Positions 23,426 through 33,165 of a stretch of DNA of 64,000 nt are shown here, in pieces. The notes under the pieces were generated by a model that had not been told where the DNA came from, searched no databases, and saw only the letters and a program-made list of their open reading frames with translations. Source of the stretch: Brasilonema sp. UFV-L1. GTDB lineage: Bacteria; Cyanobacteriota; Cyanobacteriia; Cyanobacteriales; Nostocaceae. Position numbers and translations under genes: made by a program. The stretch is taken from the NCBI RefSeq assembly GCF_012912105.1, contig NZ_QMEA01000010.1:1-64000 (forward strand), read 5' to 3'. Every line of letters begins with the position of its first letter. Position 1 is the stretch's first letter.

Positions 23426-24361
23426 ATGCATAATTTTCAGCTGAAAACGCCCGTTGCTTTTCTCATTTTCAAGCGGACTGAATCTACGGAGAGAGTATTT
23501 GAAGCAATTCGCCAAGCAAAACCTCCTAAGCTTTTGGTGATTGCAGACGGACCTCGCACAGATCGACCTGGTGAAGCAGACAAGTGCGCTGCCACCCGAG
23601 CAATTATTGATCGCGTTGATTGGGACTGTGAAGTTTTGAAAAACTATTCAGACGTAAATATGGGGATGAAGAAGCGCGAAGCCAGCGGATTTGATTGGAT
23701 TTTTAAGACTGTTGAGGAAGCAATTATTCTCGAAGATGATACTTTGCCACATCCTACTTTTTTTAGATATTGTGAAGAGTTGCTAGATTATTATCGCGAT
23801 GACGAACGGATAATGCTCATTTCTGGAAACAACTTCCAGTTTGGGCGTAAACGCACAGAGCATAGCTATTACTTTTCCCGCTATCCCCATACTTGGGGCT
23901 GGGCATCATGGAGACGAGCTTGGCAGCATTATGATATTGAAATGAAGCTTTGGCCAAAAATTCGGGATGGTGAATGGCTTAAATTTATATTAGGAGAACC
24001 TAAAACTGTGAAATTTTGGTTCAAACAGTTTCAAGAAACCTATCAAGAAAAAATTAGTACTTGGGACTACCAATGGATATTGGCTTGTTGGATTAATAAT
24101 GGTTTGTCTATCGTTCCCAATGTTAATTTAATTACCAATCTTGGTTTTGGTTCAGAAGCTACTAACACAAAAGATAGCACCAGCCCTCTCTCTAATATTC
24201 CTACACAAGAAATGTGTTTTCCCTTACAGCATCCATCATTTATAATTCGCCATGCTCAAGCAGATGATTTTACCCAAAAGACTCATTATCAGTATCAGCC
24301 AAATATACTTTTGCGTGCTGTTAACAAAAGTATAAGAATTCTAAACAAGATGACGAAGTAA
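23426..24361 (+). CDS. GT-A-fold glycosyltransferase-like protein
   Basis: About 311 residues; a GTG at 23417 is an alternative in-frame start. The N-terminus PVAFLIFKRTESTERVFEAI and the acidic motif ILEDDTLPH resemble GT-A nucleotide-sugar transferases, with LEDD in the position of the metal-binding DxD. HTWGWASWRRAW is a conserved-looking block found in sugar transferases of surface-polysaccharide loci. No membrane span. Acceptor and donor sugars cannot be predicted. It is in the middle of the exopolysaccharide locus. Confidence 0.75.
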   Translation: MHNFQLKTPVAFLIFKRTESTERVFEAIRQAKPPKLLVIADGPRTDRPGEADKCAATRAIIDRVDWDCEVLKNYSDVNMGMKKREASGFDWIFKTVEEAIILEDDTLPHPTFFRYCEELLDYYRDDERIMLISGNNFQFGRKRTEHSYYFSRYPHTWGWASWRRAWQHYDIEMKLWPKIRDGEWLKFILGEPKTVKFWFKQFQETYQEKISTWDYQWILACWINNGLSIVPNVNLITNLGFGSEATNTKDSTSPLSNIPTQEMCFPLQHPSFIIRHAQADDFTQKTHYQYQPNILLRAVNKSIRILNKMTK

Positions 24362-24411
24362 TTCTTTAGTTTAGTAATTTGTTATTATTTGTTTATTGTG
24401 AGCAATTTATT

Positions 24412-25236
24412 ATGAGTGGCATTATCCAACCGATAATCTTTGAACCATTAAAGCATATATACAAAATGCTAAACCAGCAGGAGTATTTTACCTATAACCT
24501 GCTCAAATCAAAACTAGGGAGATTACCGCGTTATAATGATTGTCAAGTGAATGTTCACGGCTGGAATTTGTTAATCCCTGATTCAGCATCTTTTATACAT
24601 TCATATAAAGAAATTTTTTGGCAAAAAATCTATAATTTTAAGTCTGCTAATCTTGAACCTAAAATATTAGATATTGGAGCAAATATTGGTTTAAGTATTC
24701 TATTTTTTAAGTCTTTGTATCCGGAAGCTGAGATAACAGCATTTGAAGCCGATCCTAAGATATTTAATTATTTAGAAAAAAATGTATATGGCAATGGATA
24801 CAAGGATGTTCAACTCGTTAATAAAGCTGTTTGGTATGAAAACACGACTCTGAATTTCGTTTCTGACGGAGCGGATGCAGGACATATTGATGCGAAAATT
24901 GAAAATAAGAACACTTTAAAAGTTAAGACTGTTGATATCGTACAGATTTTAACTGAAAAGAAGTTTGACTTTATCAAAATGGACATAGAAGGGGCAGAAG
25001 AATTTGTTTTGCCTAGATGTAAGGATTTCTTATCGGATATTAAATTTATATTTGTAGAATATCACTCAAAAGTGGGAACCAAGCAATGTCTTGATCAAAT
25101 TATTAGCATACTATCAAATGCTGGATTCAGATTGCATATCCATAATGCCATGGAGAGTATTTCGCCATTTATTGACTTAAAAACATATGCAGGCTTTGAT
25201 TTGCAACTGAACATTTTTGGTTGGAAAGAAACTTAA
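24412..25236 (+). CDS. FkbM-family methyltransferase
   Basis: About 274 residues from ATG 24412. SAM motif I reads ILDIGANIGLSILFF, with the acidic residue in TAFEADPKIFNYL, and the FkbM signature FIKMDIEGAEEFVL follows. The family O-methylates sugars or other hydroxyls in polysaccharides and natural products, so this enzyme likely decorates the repeat unit. Codon use is noticeably AT-rich compared with the flanking Wzc-like and GT4 genes, hinting at separate acquisition. Confidence 0.85.
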   Translation: MSGIIQPIIFEPLKHIYKMLNQQEYFTYNLLKSKLGRLPRYNDCQVNVHGWNLLIPDSASFIHSYKEIFWQKIYNFKSANLEPKILDIGANIGLSILFFKSLYPEAEITAFEADPKIFNYLEKNVYGNGYKDVQLVNKAVWYENTTLNFVSDGADAGHIDAKIENKNTLKVKTVDIVQILTEKKFDFIKMDIEGAEEFVLPRCKDFLSDIKFIFVEYHSKVGTKQCLDQIISILSNAGFRLHIHNAMESISPFIDLKTYAGFDLQLNIFGWKET

Positions 25237-25492
25237 TATCTATATGCAGTCATATCAAATCTGTTACATACTTACAATATAGTGTGGCTCCAATGAGTCT
25301 TTATACCTGGATGGATTGCTATTGCCCCGTATTTTTACATGGAAACACTGAAAACTTGTGCTCATCAATCCAAAAGACCTTGAAGAGCAGAGTGATGAAA
25401 ACGGTATTTCTGATTTGTCAGACCTACGGCACGGGTGTGCTCGAGGGAAAAGTTCCCAAATCTGATTTCCAATTTATGGAAGTGATTAAACC
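25237..25492 (+). other. Gap with a doubtful reading frame
   Basis: An open frame from 25221 to 25496 overlaps the end of the methyltransferase and the start (ATGA) of the next glycosyltransferase. The predicted 91 residues (for example MKTVFLICQTYGTGVLEGKV) show no recognised family and no ribosome site. It could be a remnant gene; I do not annotate it as functional. Confidence 0.3.
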
Positions 25493-26764
25493 ATGAAGGC
25501 TCTGATACTCAGCAATTCTGATATTTCTGGTGGAGCTGCTCGTGCTACTTATCGACTGCATCAAGGTCTTCAGGACATTAATTTTAACTCTCAGATGCTA
25601 GTGCAAGTCAAAAACAGTGACAATCAAGCAGTCATTGGCTCACGAGCTGTATCTGGAATCGGACAAGTTGTCACTGGCTTGAGATTGGTTTTAGATCAAG
25701 TACCTTTAAAGTTTTACAACAATCGTGTCAGTACTACTTTTTCTCCTCAATGGCTTCCAGACACAATCCACTCTAAAATTGCTCAACTTGCTCCAGATAT
25801 CATTAACTTACATTGGGTGAGTGCTGGTTACTTGCAGATTGAAACAATTGCCAAATTTAATAAACCCATAGTCTGGACATTTCACGATATGTGGGCATTT
25901 ACTGGAGGATGCCACTACAATCAAGACTGCGATCGCTACACAGCTTCCTGTGGTGCTTGTCCTCAACTTGGTAGTAGTAAAAATTGGGATTTATCTCGTT
26001 GGGTATGGCAGCGCAAAGCCAAGGCATGGAAAAACTTAAATTTAACCATTGTCACTCCTAGCTCTTGGCTTGCTCAATGTGTCAAAGTAAGTTCTCTATT
26101 GAAAGAAAGGCGAGTTGAGGTGATTCCCTATGGTCTTGATACTCAAAAGTATAGACCAATAAACAAACAGGTTGCTCGATCGCTACTCAATTTGCCTCAA
26201 GATAAAGAGCTTCTTCTTTTTGGGGCACTGCAAGCAACCAGCGATAAAAGAAAGGGATTTCACCTATTGCAACCAGCACTTCACAAATTGAATGAATCTG
26301 GGTGGAAAGATAGACTGGAATTGGTTGTTTTTGGTTCTTCCAAGGCAGAAAGCTCCACTAACTTCGGTTTTAAGTCTCATTATTTGGGTGTGTTAAGCGA
26401 TGATTTATCCTTAGCATTAGCCTATTCAGCCGCAGACGTTTTCATTGCACCGTCAGTTCAAGATAACTTGCCAAATACTGTGTTGGAGGCGATCGCTTGT
26501 GGCACACCCTGTGTTGCTTTTGACATTGGTGGTATGCCAGATATGATTGAACACCAGAAAAATGGCTACTTAGCTCAACCTTACAAAATAGAAGATTTGG
26601 CTGGTGGAATTGCTTGGGTGCTAGAGAACAAAGAGCGCCATCAGAAACTTTCGTACCGCGCCCGTGAGAAAGCAGAACAAGAATTTACCTTGGAAATTCA
26701 AGCGCGTCGCTACTTATCTCTTTTTAAATCTCTTGTGATGGAATTTGAGGTATCAAAACACTGA
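25493..26764 (+). CDS. Family 4 glycosyltransferase (GT-B fold)
   Basis: 423 residues. The opening MKALILSNSDISGGAARATY and the C-terminal donor-binding block LPNTVLEAIACGTPCVAFDI, followed by GGMPDMIEHQ, form the E-x7-E region typical of GT4 enzymes. The central TWTFHDMWAFTGGCHYN-like region (VWTFHDMWAFTGGC) occurs in colanic-acid-type transferases. It is cytoplasmic or membrane-associated, retaining mechanism by family. Its ATG overlaps the stop of a doubtful frame. Confidence 0.88.
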   Translation: MKALILSNSDISGGAARATYRLHQGLQDINFNSQMLVQVKNSDNQAVIGSRAVSGIGQVVTGLRLVLDQVPLKFYNNRVSTTFSPQWLPDTIHSKIAQLAPDIINLHWVSAGYLQIETIAKFNKPIVWTFHDMWAFTGGCHYNQDCDRYTASCGACPQLGSSKNWDLSRWVWQRKAKAWKNLNLTIVTPSSWLAQCVKVSSLLKERRVEVIPYGLDTQKYRPINKQVARSLLNLPQDKELLLFGALQATSDKRKGFHLLQPALHKLNESGWKDRLELVVFGSSKAESSTNFGFKSHYLGVLSDDLSLALAYSAADVFIAPSVQDNLPNTVLEAIACGTPCVAFDIGGMPDMIEHQKNGYLAQPYKIEDLAGGIAWVLENKERHQKLSYRAREKAEQEFTLEIQARRYLSLFKSLVMEFEVSKH

Positions 26765-26800
26765 ATATTAGTAATTTTTTCTTATTTTAATTACTAATAA

Positions 26801-28045
26801 ATGCAAATGAACAATCAATTGATGAATCGCTGGGTGAGGAACTTAGAAGTTGGAGTCTCCGTAATCTGGCTTCTGTATTTCATGGGTGTTAAGCTACCAT
26901 CACCTTTCACCACGTTGCTGAATGCTCTAAGCTATCCAATTATTGCTATTTTGGTTATTTTACGCTGGAAGCGTTTACCCTATGTTGCTACTAGAGACAT
27001 ACCTTTGTTGCTCTTTATTGGAACTGCTCTAGCTTCTATTTTGTGGTCTGGCGATCACACAATGACCTTAAAAGGTGTTGGCGGTTTGTTGCGTATGTTG
27101 ATGTTTGGGGCATACTTTGCTACTCGCTATAGCCTTAAGGATCAGATGAAAATATTTGCTTGGGTGTTTGGCATAGCAGCAATTTTAAGTTTAGCAGTTG
27201 CCTTAGCTATACCAAGTTACGGAATAGATAAAGAAGGATGGACAGGTATCTTTACTTACAAAAACTTTTTAGGTTACACAATGAGTCTAGCAGCCATCCT
27301 TTTTTTGCTTACTGCTTTCAAACAACGAAGGCAGAACTGGTTGGTTTGGATCGGATTTGGTCTTGCGGTTAGCCTTATTATACTGGCTCACAGTTCTGGT
27401 AGTTTAGTCAACATATTACTGTTACTGTCACTAATGCCTCTTTATCAGCTTGTTAAACAGCATTATAAACTGCGGGTGATTTTTCTGGGCATAGTATGCG
27501 TTTTGGTGGGCGTTACAGCCATATTTATTTTAGGTAATTTGGAAACTATTTTAGTTGATATTCTTGGAAAAAATCTTGAATTTAACGGACGCACACCAAT
27601 ATGGACATTGGCTATTGAGAAGGGAATGGAAAAACCTTGGCTAGGCTACGGGTATAACGCCTTCTGGAATTCAGATGCTGGTATCTACATCATGATTAAT
27701 ACATGGTCTGGGTTGCGTGAAACAGGCTTTAACTCTCATAACAGTTATTTAGAATTATTCTTGAATTTAGGCTTCATAGGTTTGTTCCTATATGCAATTA
27801 GTTTAGTAATTGTATTCATCAAAGCACTTATTCTGTTACGTTATACTCAAAAAATAGAATTTGTTTGGTATCTGCAATTACTGATATTTATTAGTGTCGC
27901 CAGTATGGCGGATACTAACTTCATTATGTCAGGTGCTAGTTCATATTGTTGCATTTATATCTCAACATCTCTATCAACTGCTATTGAATTTGAGACAATT
28001 AAAAGAAAACGCAACTTCAAAAAAGTATATGTTCATTCAGGATAA
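26801..28045 (+). CDS. Wzy-like O-antigen polymerase/ligase
   Basis: 414 residues with about ten to twelve hydrophobic helices and a large periplasmic loop carrying NGRTPIW and the motif FNSHNSYLELFLNLGFIGL, typical of the Wzy/WaaL family. It is expected to join flipped repeat units in the periplasm. Its presence with Wzx and Wzc homologues defines a Wzy-dependent pathway. The second residue block is MNNQLMNRW; alternative ATGs close by do not matter for the call. Confidence 0.85.
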   Translation: MQMNNQLMNRWVRNLEVGVSVIWLLYFMGVKLPSPFTTLLNALSYPIIAILVILRWKRLPYVATRDIPLLLFIGTALASILWSGDHTMTLKGVGGLLRMLMFGAYFATRYSLKDQMKIFAWVFGIAAILSLAVALAIPSYGIDKEGWTGIFTYKNFLGYTMSLAAILFLLTAFKQRRQNWLVWIGFGLAVSLIILAHSSGSLVNILLLLSLMPLYQLVKQHYKLRVIFLGIVCVLVGVTAIFILGNLETILVDILGKNLEFNGRTPIWTLAIEKGMEKPWLGYGYNAFWNSDAGIYIMINTWSGLRETGFNSHNSYLELFLNLGFIGLFLYAISLVIVFIKALILLRYTQKIEFVWYLQLLIFISVASMADTNFIMSGASSYCCIYISTSLSTAIEFETIKRKRNFKKVYVHSG

Positions 28046-28075
28046 GCTAATCGAGAATTAAGGAGAAAATACAAG

Positions 28076-29092
28076 ATGTCAATACCTATAGCTTTTTTTA
28101 TTTGCACAGAACCTGGTCGTTTAGAAGGACAATCTCTACTTTTAGCAGAAAGTATTCGTAAATTCTGCGGAAACTTAAAAGATACACCTATATACAGTTT
28201 TCATCCCAGAGTCGGTGAACCAATTTCTATCCAAACTAGGAAAGCATTTGAAGCCTTAGGAGTTATTCATCAACAACTTCCCATAAATACAGATTTCCAT
28301 CACTTCTATTTGGCAAATAAGCCTCTAGTTTTTGCCTATGCAGAACAGACGATAGATGCAGACATTTTGGTCTTTCTAGATAGTGACAAATGCTTTTTCT
28401 CTGAGCCTAAAGAGTTTTTACTTCCACCAGGTTGTAATGTTGCTATACGTCCTGAGTATGGTAAAGGTATTGGCTCTACTGGTAGTCAAGACCCTCAAGA
28501 TGAGTACTGGAAGAAACTGTATGAAGTGCTTGGTGTTAAACGTGAGATATTTGTCAACACACCAATTGGTAACAAAAGAATTAGAGGATACTGGAATTCT
28601 GGATTGCTAGCTGTGAGAAGAAATGCTGGTATCCTTACTGCTTGTAAGGAAAATTTTGAAAAAGTAATGTATCTGAAGATTAGCCCTCCTCAGGGAAATT
28701 ATTTTGTTGAACAGTCAGTTTTTTCTGCTACATTATGTTCCTTAGAAGAGAACGTATTTAACTTTTCTTTTGGTTATAGTTACCCGTTGCCGTTGCATAA
28801 TCGGTTATCCAAGCAAGCACAAATAAACAGTTTTGAGAAAATTGCGTCAATTCATTATTTTAATATGTTTTATTATCAGGATTGGAAAAAACAGCTATTA
28901 AATTTAAAAAACCTTGAAACAAAGTCAGAAAAATATCAATGGCTATGCGAAGGAGTTATGAGACACAATATGCCATATCAACCAGTTTTACACCGATATA
29001 TATTGCAATTACGAAAAGTCGAAAACAAAATGCAAAATTGGAATTTTAATATTAACTTAAGTACTTGGATAGAACGCATGGCAAAACTATAA
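28076..29092 (+). CDS. Glycosyltransferase-like protein with DxD motif
   Basis: 338 residues. LVFLDSDKCFFSEP supplies a DxD-type metal motif, and RGYWNSGLLAVRRNAG resembles the N-S-G acceptor or donor loop of GT8-like enzymes. FVEQSVFSATL also fits that group. It has no signal or membrane segments. The sequence is AT-rich. The sugar specificity is unknown. A ribosome site (AAGGAG) lies about 12 nt before the ATG. Confidence 0.68.
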   Translation: MSIPIAFFICTEPGRLEGQSLLLAESIRKFCGNLKDTPIYSFHPRVGEPISIQTRKAFEALGVIHQQLPINTDFHHFYLANKPLVFAYAEQTIDADILVFLDSDKCFFSEPKEFLLPPGCNVAIRPEYGKGIGSTGSQDPQDEYWKKLYEVLGVKREIFVNTPIGNKRIRGYWNSGLLAVRRNAGILTACKENFEKVMYLKISPPQGNYFVEQSVFSATLCSLEENVFNFSFGYSYPLPLHNRLSKQAQINSFEKIASIHYFNMFYYQDWKKQLLNLKNLETKSEKYQWLCEGVMRHNMPYQPVLHRYILQLRKVENKMQNWNFNINLSTWIERMAKL

Positions 29093-29183
29093 AAGAACGT
29101 CCTTAAATCAGATTAATGAAATATTAGTTTAATTTCAATCTGGAGTAGGTTGAGGTTTGATGTAATTGGAGAACTAATAACTT

Positions 29184-30053
29184 ATGAAGCAGCCATTGGC
29201 AGTCATTATGACCTGTTATAACAGGCGCGATATAACTCTTGCCTGTCTGCGTGCATTGTATCAACAGACAAAGCCTTTTGATGTTTACTTAACTGATGAT
29301 GGTAGTTCTGACGGCACTTCAGATGCAATTAAGGCTTCCTATCCACAAGTTCACATTCTTAAGGGTAATGGGAATTTGTTTTGGGTTGGAGGAATGAGGC
29401 TAGCATTCGCTGAAGCTATGCAAAGGGGGTATGAGTACTATCTTTGGTTAAATGATGACACAATTCTTGAATCAGGCATCCTTGAGCATCTCTTAGCTAT
29501 CCATAGAGATTTATCCGAGCATAGTCATTCTAGCTCCATAGTGGTAGGTTCAACAAAAGACCCACTAACAGGAAAACCTACGTACGGCGGTGCAGTAAGG
29601 TCAAAGCGTTGGTACTCCAATAAGTTTGAATTTTTAGAACCCTCTGAGCTTCTCCAAGAATGCGACACTATGTACGGTAATTGTGTGTTGATTTCGCAGT
29701 TTGTAGCCAGAAAAGTAGGAAACTTAGACGCTGCATTTATTCATAGCTTTGGGGACCTTGATTATGGTCTAAGAGCGCGGAAACTAGGCTGTTCTATATG
29801 GGTTGCACCAGGTTATGTCGGTACCTGTACCAAGAACTCAGTCCGCAATAGCTGGGCAGATACCGATTCACCTCTGTTAGAACGTTTGAAAAAGGTAGTT
29901 CAAGTTAAAGGATTTCCATTCAAACCCTGGACTGTATTTTGTAGTCGGCACTCTGGTCCATTCTGGTTTGCTTATTGGTTCTTACCTTATATACGTGCAG
30001 TAATTGGTTACAAAAATTTAGCAGCCTCTCCCACATTTGCTGAGAAAACTTAA
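29184..30053 (+). CDS. Family 2 glycosyltransferase (rhamnosyltransferase-like)
   Basis: 289 residues. LAVIMTCYNRRDITLACLRA, followed by LTDDGSSDGTSDAI, is the canonical GT2 nucleotide-binding start. YYLWLNDDTILE gives the DxD-like motif, and GNLFWVGGMRLAF is typical of rhamnosyltransferase-like members. It probably adds one residue of the repeat unit. Position and direction fit the operon. Confidence 0.87.
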   Translation: MKQPLAVIMTCYNRRDITLACLRALYQQTKPFDVYLTDDGSSDGTSDAIKASYPQVHILKGNGNLFWVGGMRLAFAEAMQRGYEYYLWLNDDTILESGILEHLLAIHRDLSEHSHSSSIVVGSTKDPLTGKPTYGGAVRSKRWYSNKFEFLEPSELLQECDTMYGNCVLISQFVARKVGNLDAAFIHSFGDLDYGLRARKLGCSIWVAPGYVGTCTKNSVRNSWADTDSPLLERLKKVVQVKGFPFKPWTVFCSRHSGPFWFAYWFLPYIRAVIGYKNLAASPTFAEKT

Positions 30054-30125
30054 AAATTTAGCTCACCTTGATACTTTTTTAGCTTATTTGGATTTAGGTA
30101 CAATAAAAACTGCGAAAAATAGCAA

Positions 30126-31013
30126 ATGCTAAAACAAACAGAAAGATTAATAAAAGCTGTTGCTAAGGAAAAGTTTTATCGCGTATTGAATAGCGTCAAG
30201 CTAATCAATGAGCGACAGCTTGACCAGCTGATTTTAATGAATCAGTATCGACAACTGGCAGATGCAAAGGCTCTTCCAAAATTTCATGAAGTAGGCTTTC
30301 ATACCTATTCACAAACTGATGAAGATGGTTTTTTGCTGTATATATTCTCTCTGATTGGCACGACAAATAAAAAAGTAGTAGAAATTTGTTGTGGAGATGG
30401 TGTCGAGTGTAATGCAGCAAATCTCATCATTAATCATGGTTGGAAAGGGCTATTATTTGATGGAGATGCTGCACAGCTAAAAATCGGTAAGAAAATATAT
30501 AACTTCATAAAAACTACAAGTAACAATCCTCCTCAACTAGTACAAGCCTGGATAACGGCTGAAAATGTTAATGAACTTATAGTTAATCACGGGTTTGAAG
30601 GTGAAATAGATCTCTTATCACTGGATTTGGACGGAATAGACTACTGGTTATGGAAGTCACTTAATTGTATTAAACCCAGAGTTGTTGTCCTTGAATACAA
30701 CACTTATTGGGGAGCAGAAAAATCTGTTACTGTCCCCTATGACTCAAACTTTAGAGCTAAAGTGATTAACGGTGCATACTACTGTGGAGCATCGTTGAGA
30801 GCATTTGTTAATTTAGGTAATAAATTAGGCTATAGATTGGTTGGTTCAAATACAAGACAGTTCAATGCTTTCTTCATCAGGAATGATGTGGGTATAGATA
30901 TTCTGCCAGAAGTAAGTGTTGATAGCTGTCTCTCATTGTATGACGATTGTTCAAAATCGCTCAATCAATATAACTTTCCATATATAGGTGAACTACCGTG
31001 GGAAGAAGTTTAA
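30126..31013 (+). CDS. SAM-methyltransferase-like protein of surface-polysaccharide loci
   Basis: 295 residues. The block SQTDEDGFLLYIFSLIG and then VVEICCGDGVECNAANL look like a modified SAM-binding motif I, and IDLLSLDLDGIDYWLW resembles the FkbM MDIEG region with D-L-D-G. VVVLEYNTYWG and a C-terminal RQFNAFFIRND follow. I infer a methyltransferase or a relative that modifies the glycan. An alternative is a non-catalytic member, since the glycine motif is altered (C-C-G-D-G). Confidence 0.62.
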   Translation: MLKQTERLIKAVAKEKFYRVLNSVKLINERQLDQLILMNQYRQLADAKALPKFHEVGFHTYSQTDEDGFLLYIFSLIGTTNKKVVEICCGDGVECNAANLIINHGWKGLLFDGDAAQLKIGKKIYNFIKTTSNNPPQLVQAWITAENVNELIVNHGFEGEIDLLSLDLDGIDYWLWKSLNCIKPRVVVLEYNTYWGAEKSVTVPYDSNFRAKVINGAYYCGASLRAFVNLGNKLGYRLVGSNTRQFNAFFIRNDVGIDILPEVSVDSCLSLYDDCSKSLNQYNFPYIGELPWEEV

Positions 31014-31065
31014 AAATTTTCAGTTGCTCATGAGCTAGTTTTGCAAATCTATCCACAAATATGTT

Positions 31066-32214
31066 ATGGGTAAACGCTTACTTATCGTCTCTACTCTTGA
31101 TTCAAGTCAACCATTCGGTGCGTTTACTAGACCGTTTTATCTTGGAGAATATCTTGTCAAATATTTTGAGGTTTGTCAGCTAGGTTTGGATTGTTCAGCA
31201 GTTAACTATGCACCTTCTGTATCTCTTGGCTCAAGAAGTTTGCGTTCATATGTTCAGGCTATTCAAAAGTGTATAGAGGAGTTCTGTCCCGATATCGTAT
31301 ACGCTCAAGAAACGCTACCTGGATTAGCTGCTCTAATTGCACTCACACTCAGAAAACAGAAAAAATGCTCTCTTGTATTAGATTTTCATACTTTTTCTGC
31401 CTTTGAATACTGGAGCCGCTTGTCGTCTGTTGCAAATCCGTTCAAGGAATTTCTGCAATTTCTTAAGACATACATTGCTCAGGGAGTGCTGACATTCTCT
31501 GGTAATCCAATTATTGCTGCCGGTGAATTAACTCCCCAACTCATCTCGCAGTGGTACACCAAGAAGCCACACAATATTTACTGCATAGGTAATGGAGTTG
31601 CCGAAGACCTTCTGAATGCTCAGTTACCTCTAGCTATAGACCCTTACAAGGCACTACGACCTGCCAAGATAGCTATTGTTGTGGCTCCCAAAACATTTCA
31701 GTTTCCCACTAACGACATGTCTGTATCTATGGCTATTGAAGTAGCTAAGTACCTTGAATATCAGCAAAAGGTACACTTTGTCGTTATTGGTCGTGATGCT
31801 AACGACATCAAGGAGGCACTACCATCGAACATAACTTTTGTTGGTTTTGTGCCAGAAAGAAAAGATTTTGTTGCTTATCTGAGGTATGCAGACATAGGTC
31901 TTCTTCCATTCCCAAAACAGGCAGTTGCAGGTGGAGCTCGTAATAAAGCACTAGATTATTTCGCCAGTAGAAAGTTGGTAGTATCAACACCTGAAGGCTT
32001 GAGAGGTTTAGAGGAATTTCATCATCTACAACATCTCTTAATAGCAGGATTCTCTGTCGAAGAATTTGCAAATGTAGTGCTTGATGCCGCCTTAAACCAG
32101 GAGAAATATCAGCCACTTACAGAAACAGCGTATACACTGATTCGAGACAAATACTCTTGGAGTGCAAAAGCACAGATGGTTGCTGAGGTTTTTATGCAAA
32201 CAGTAAAGCATTAG
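31066..32214 (+). CDS. Glycosyltransferase, GT4-like
   Basis: 382 residues of GT-B type. RLLIVSTLDSSQPFGAFTRP opens an N-terminal Rossmann half. In the C-terminal half, VHFVVIGRDANDIKEALP and ITFVGFVPERKDFVAYL, followed by ADIGLLPFPKQAVAGGARNK, correspond to the donor-binding region. The conserved Glu of the E-x7-E motif is less clear than in the gene at 25493. It is likely another sugar transferase of the repeat unit. Confidence 0.78.
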   Translation: MGKRLLIVSTLDSSQPFGAFTRPFYLGEYLVKYFEVCQLGLDCSAVNYAPSVSLGSRSLRSYVQAIQKCIEEFCPDIVYAQETLPGLAALIALTLRKQKKCSLVLDFHTFSAFEYWSRLSSVANPFKEFLQFLKTYIAQGVLTFSGNPIIAAGELTPQLISQWYTKKPHNIYCIGNGVAEDLLNAQLPLAIDPYKALRPAKIAIVVAPKTFQFPTNDMSVSMAIEVAKYLEYQQKVHFVVIGRDANDIKEALPSNITFVGFVPERKDFVAYLRYADIGLLPFPKQAVAGGARNKALDYFASRKLVVSTPEGLRGLEEFHHLQHLLIAGFSVEEFANVVLDAALNQEKYQPLTETAYTLIRDKYSWSAKAQMVAEVFMQTVKH

Positions 32215-32345
32215 CTAGAGAATACTTGCCAACTCATTACATAGTCACGCTTGCTAGCCCTGAAAGCGAAGTTTTGATCGTAGCTTCTGTCTTTTAGGGT
32301 GAATTTATTTTGTGGTTACTAAATAAAAACTTAGGAGCAGCCTTT

Positions 32346-33116
32346 ATGAAGCAAACACCATTAAAATTTCTTGGCGTTCAAGTAGATGCACTCTCCATCT
32401 CTGAACTCAACTCGTTAATTGCAGAATCCATTAAGCGAAATCAAAAGTGGATAATTGCCAATCACAACTTACATAGCCTTTATATCTACCATCATGACCC
32501 TAAAATGCGGTCCTTCTATGCCTTGGCAAACTATGTACATATTGACGGTATGCCTTTAATCCTTCTTGGAAGATTGCTTGGTTTTGCATTAAAGCGAGAG
32601 CAAAGAGTCACCTATGCTGATTGGGTATGGCCTTTGATGTCAGAGGCTGCTCAAAACGGTTGGCGGGTGTTTTACCTTGGTTCAAAGCCAGGAGTTGCGG
32701 AACGAGGAGCAAGGATTTTGCGGGAGAAGTTTGCTCCTTTGCAGATTGCCACGGCACACGGCTACATTGATATGCGAAAAGATAGCCAAGACAACCTTGC
32801 TACCTTAGCAGCAATTAAAGCTTATAAACCCCATGTATTGATGGTGGGAATGGGCATGCCACGCCAAGAGTACTGGATTTTAAACAACCTAGAGCATATC
32901 CATGCCAATGCCATTTTGACTAGTGGTGCTTGCATGGACTATGTAGCTGGAGTGGTTCCAACTCCACCTCGCTGGATGGGAAAATTAGGCTTGGAGTGGT
33001 CTTATCGTTTGTTAAGTGAGCCAAAAAGACTCTGGCGGCGGTACTTACTAGAGCCTTGGTTTGTAGCCAGACTATTCTTACGAGAAATGTGGGCTTTTTA
33101 CGATCAAGCAAGATAG
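32346..33116 (+). CDS. WecG/TagA/CpsF-family (GT26) glycosyltransferase
   Basis: About 256 residues from ATG 32346, which has AGGAG at 32333-32337; an upstream frame to 32310 lacks a site. Family landmarks are FLGVQVDALSI, WIIANHNLHSLYI (position of the catalytic T/N-x-N), HIDGMPLI (general base Asp), VFYLGSKPGVAERGA, and MVGMGMPRQEYWI, ending in GLEWSYRLLSEPKRLWRRYL. Members add the second sugar (ManNAc-type) to lipid-linked intermediates, so this enzyme may act right after the initiating transferase at 34573. Confidence 0.9.
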   Translation: MKQTPLKFLGVQVDALSISELNSLIAESIKRNQKWIIANHNLHSLYIYHHDPKMRSFYALANYVHIDGMPLILLGRLLGFALKREQRVTYADWVWPLMSEAAQNGWRVFYLGSKPGVAERGARILREKFAPLQIATAHGYIDMRKDSQDNLATLAAIKAYKPHVLMVGMGMPRQEYWILNNLEHIHANAILTSGACMDYVAGVVPTPPRWMGKLGLEWSYRLLSEPKRLWRRYLLEPWFVARLFLREMWAFYDQAR

Positions 33117-33165
33117 AACTTTCAAGGATATAGATAAAACAGCACAGGTTTAATTGGTGCTTTAA

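Noticed and set aside
25221-25496. 91-codon frame between a methyltransferase and a glycosyltransferase
   Set aside because: Overlaps both neighbours, has no ribosome site or family; at best a remnant.
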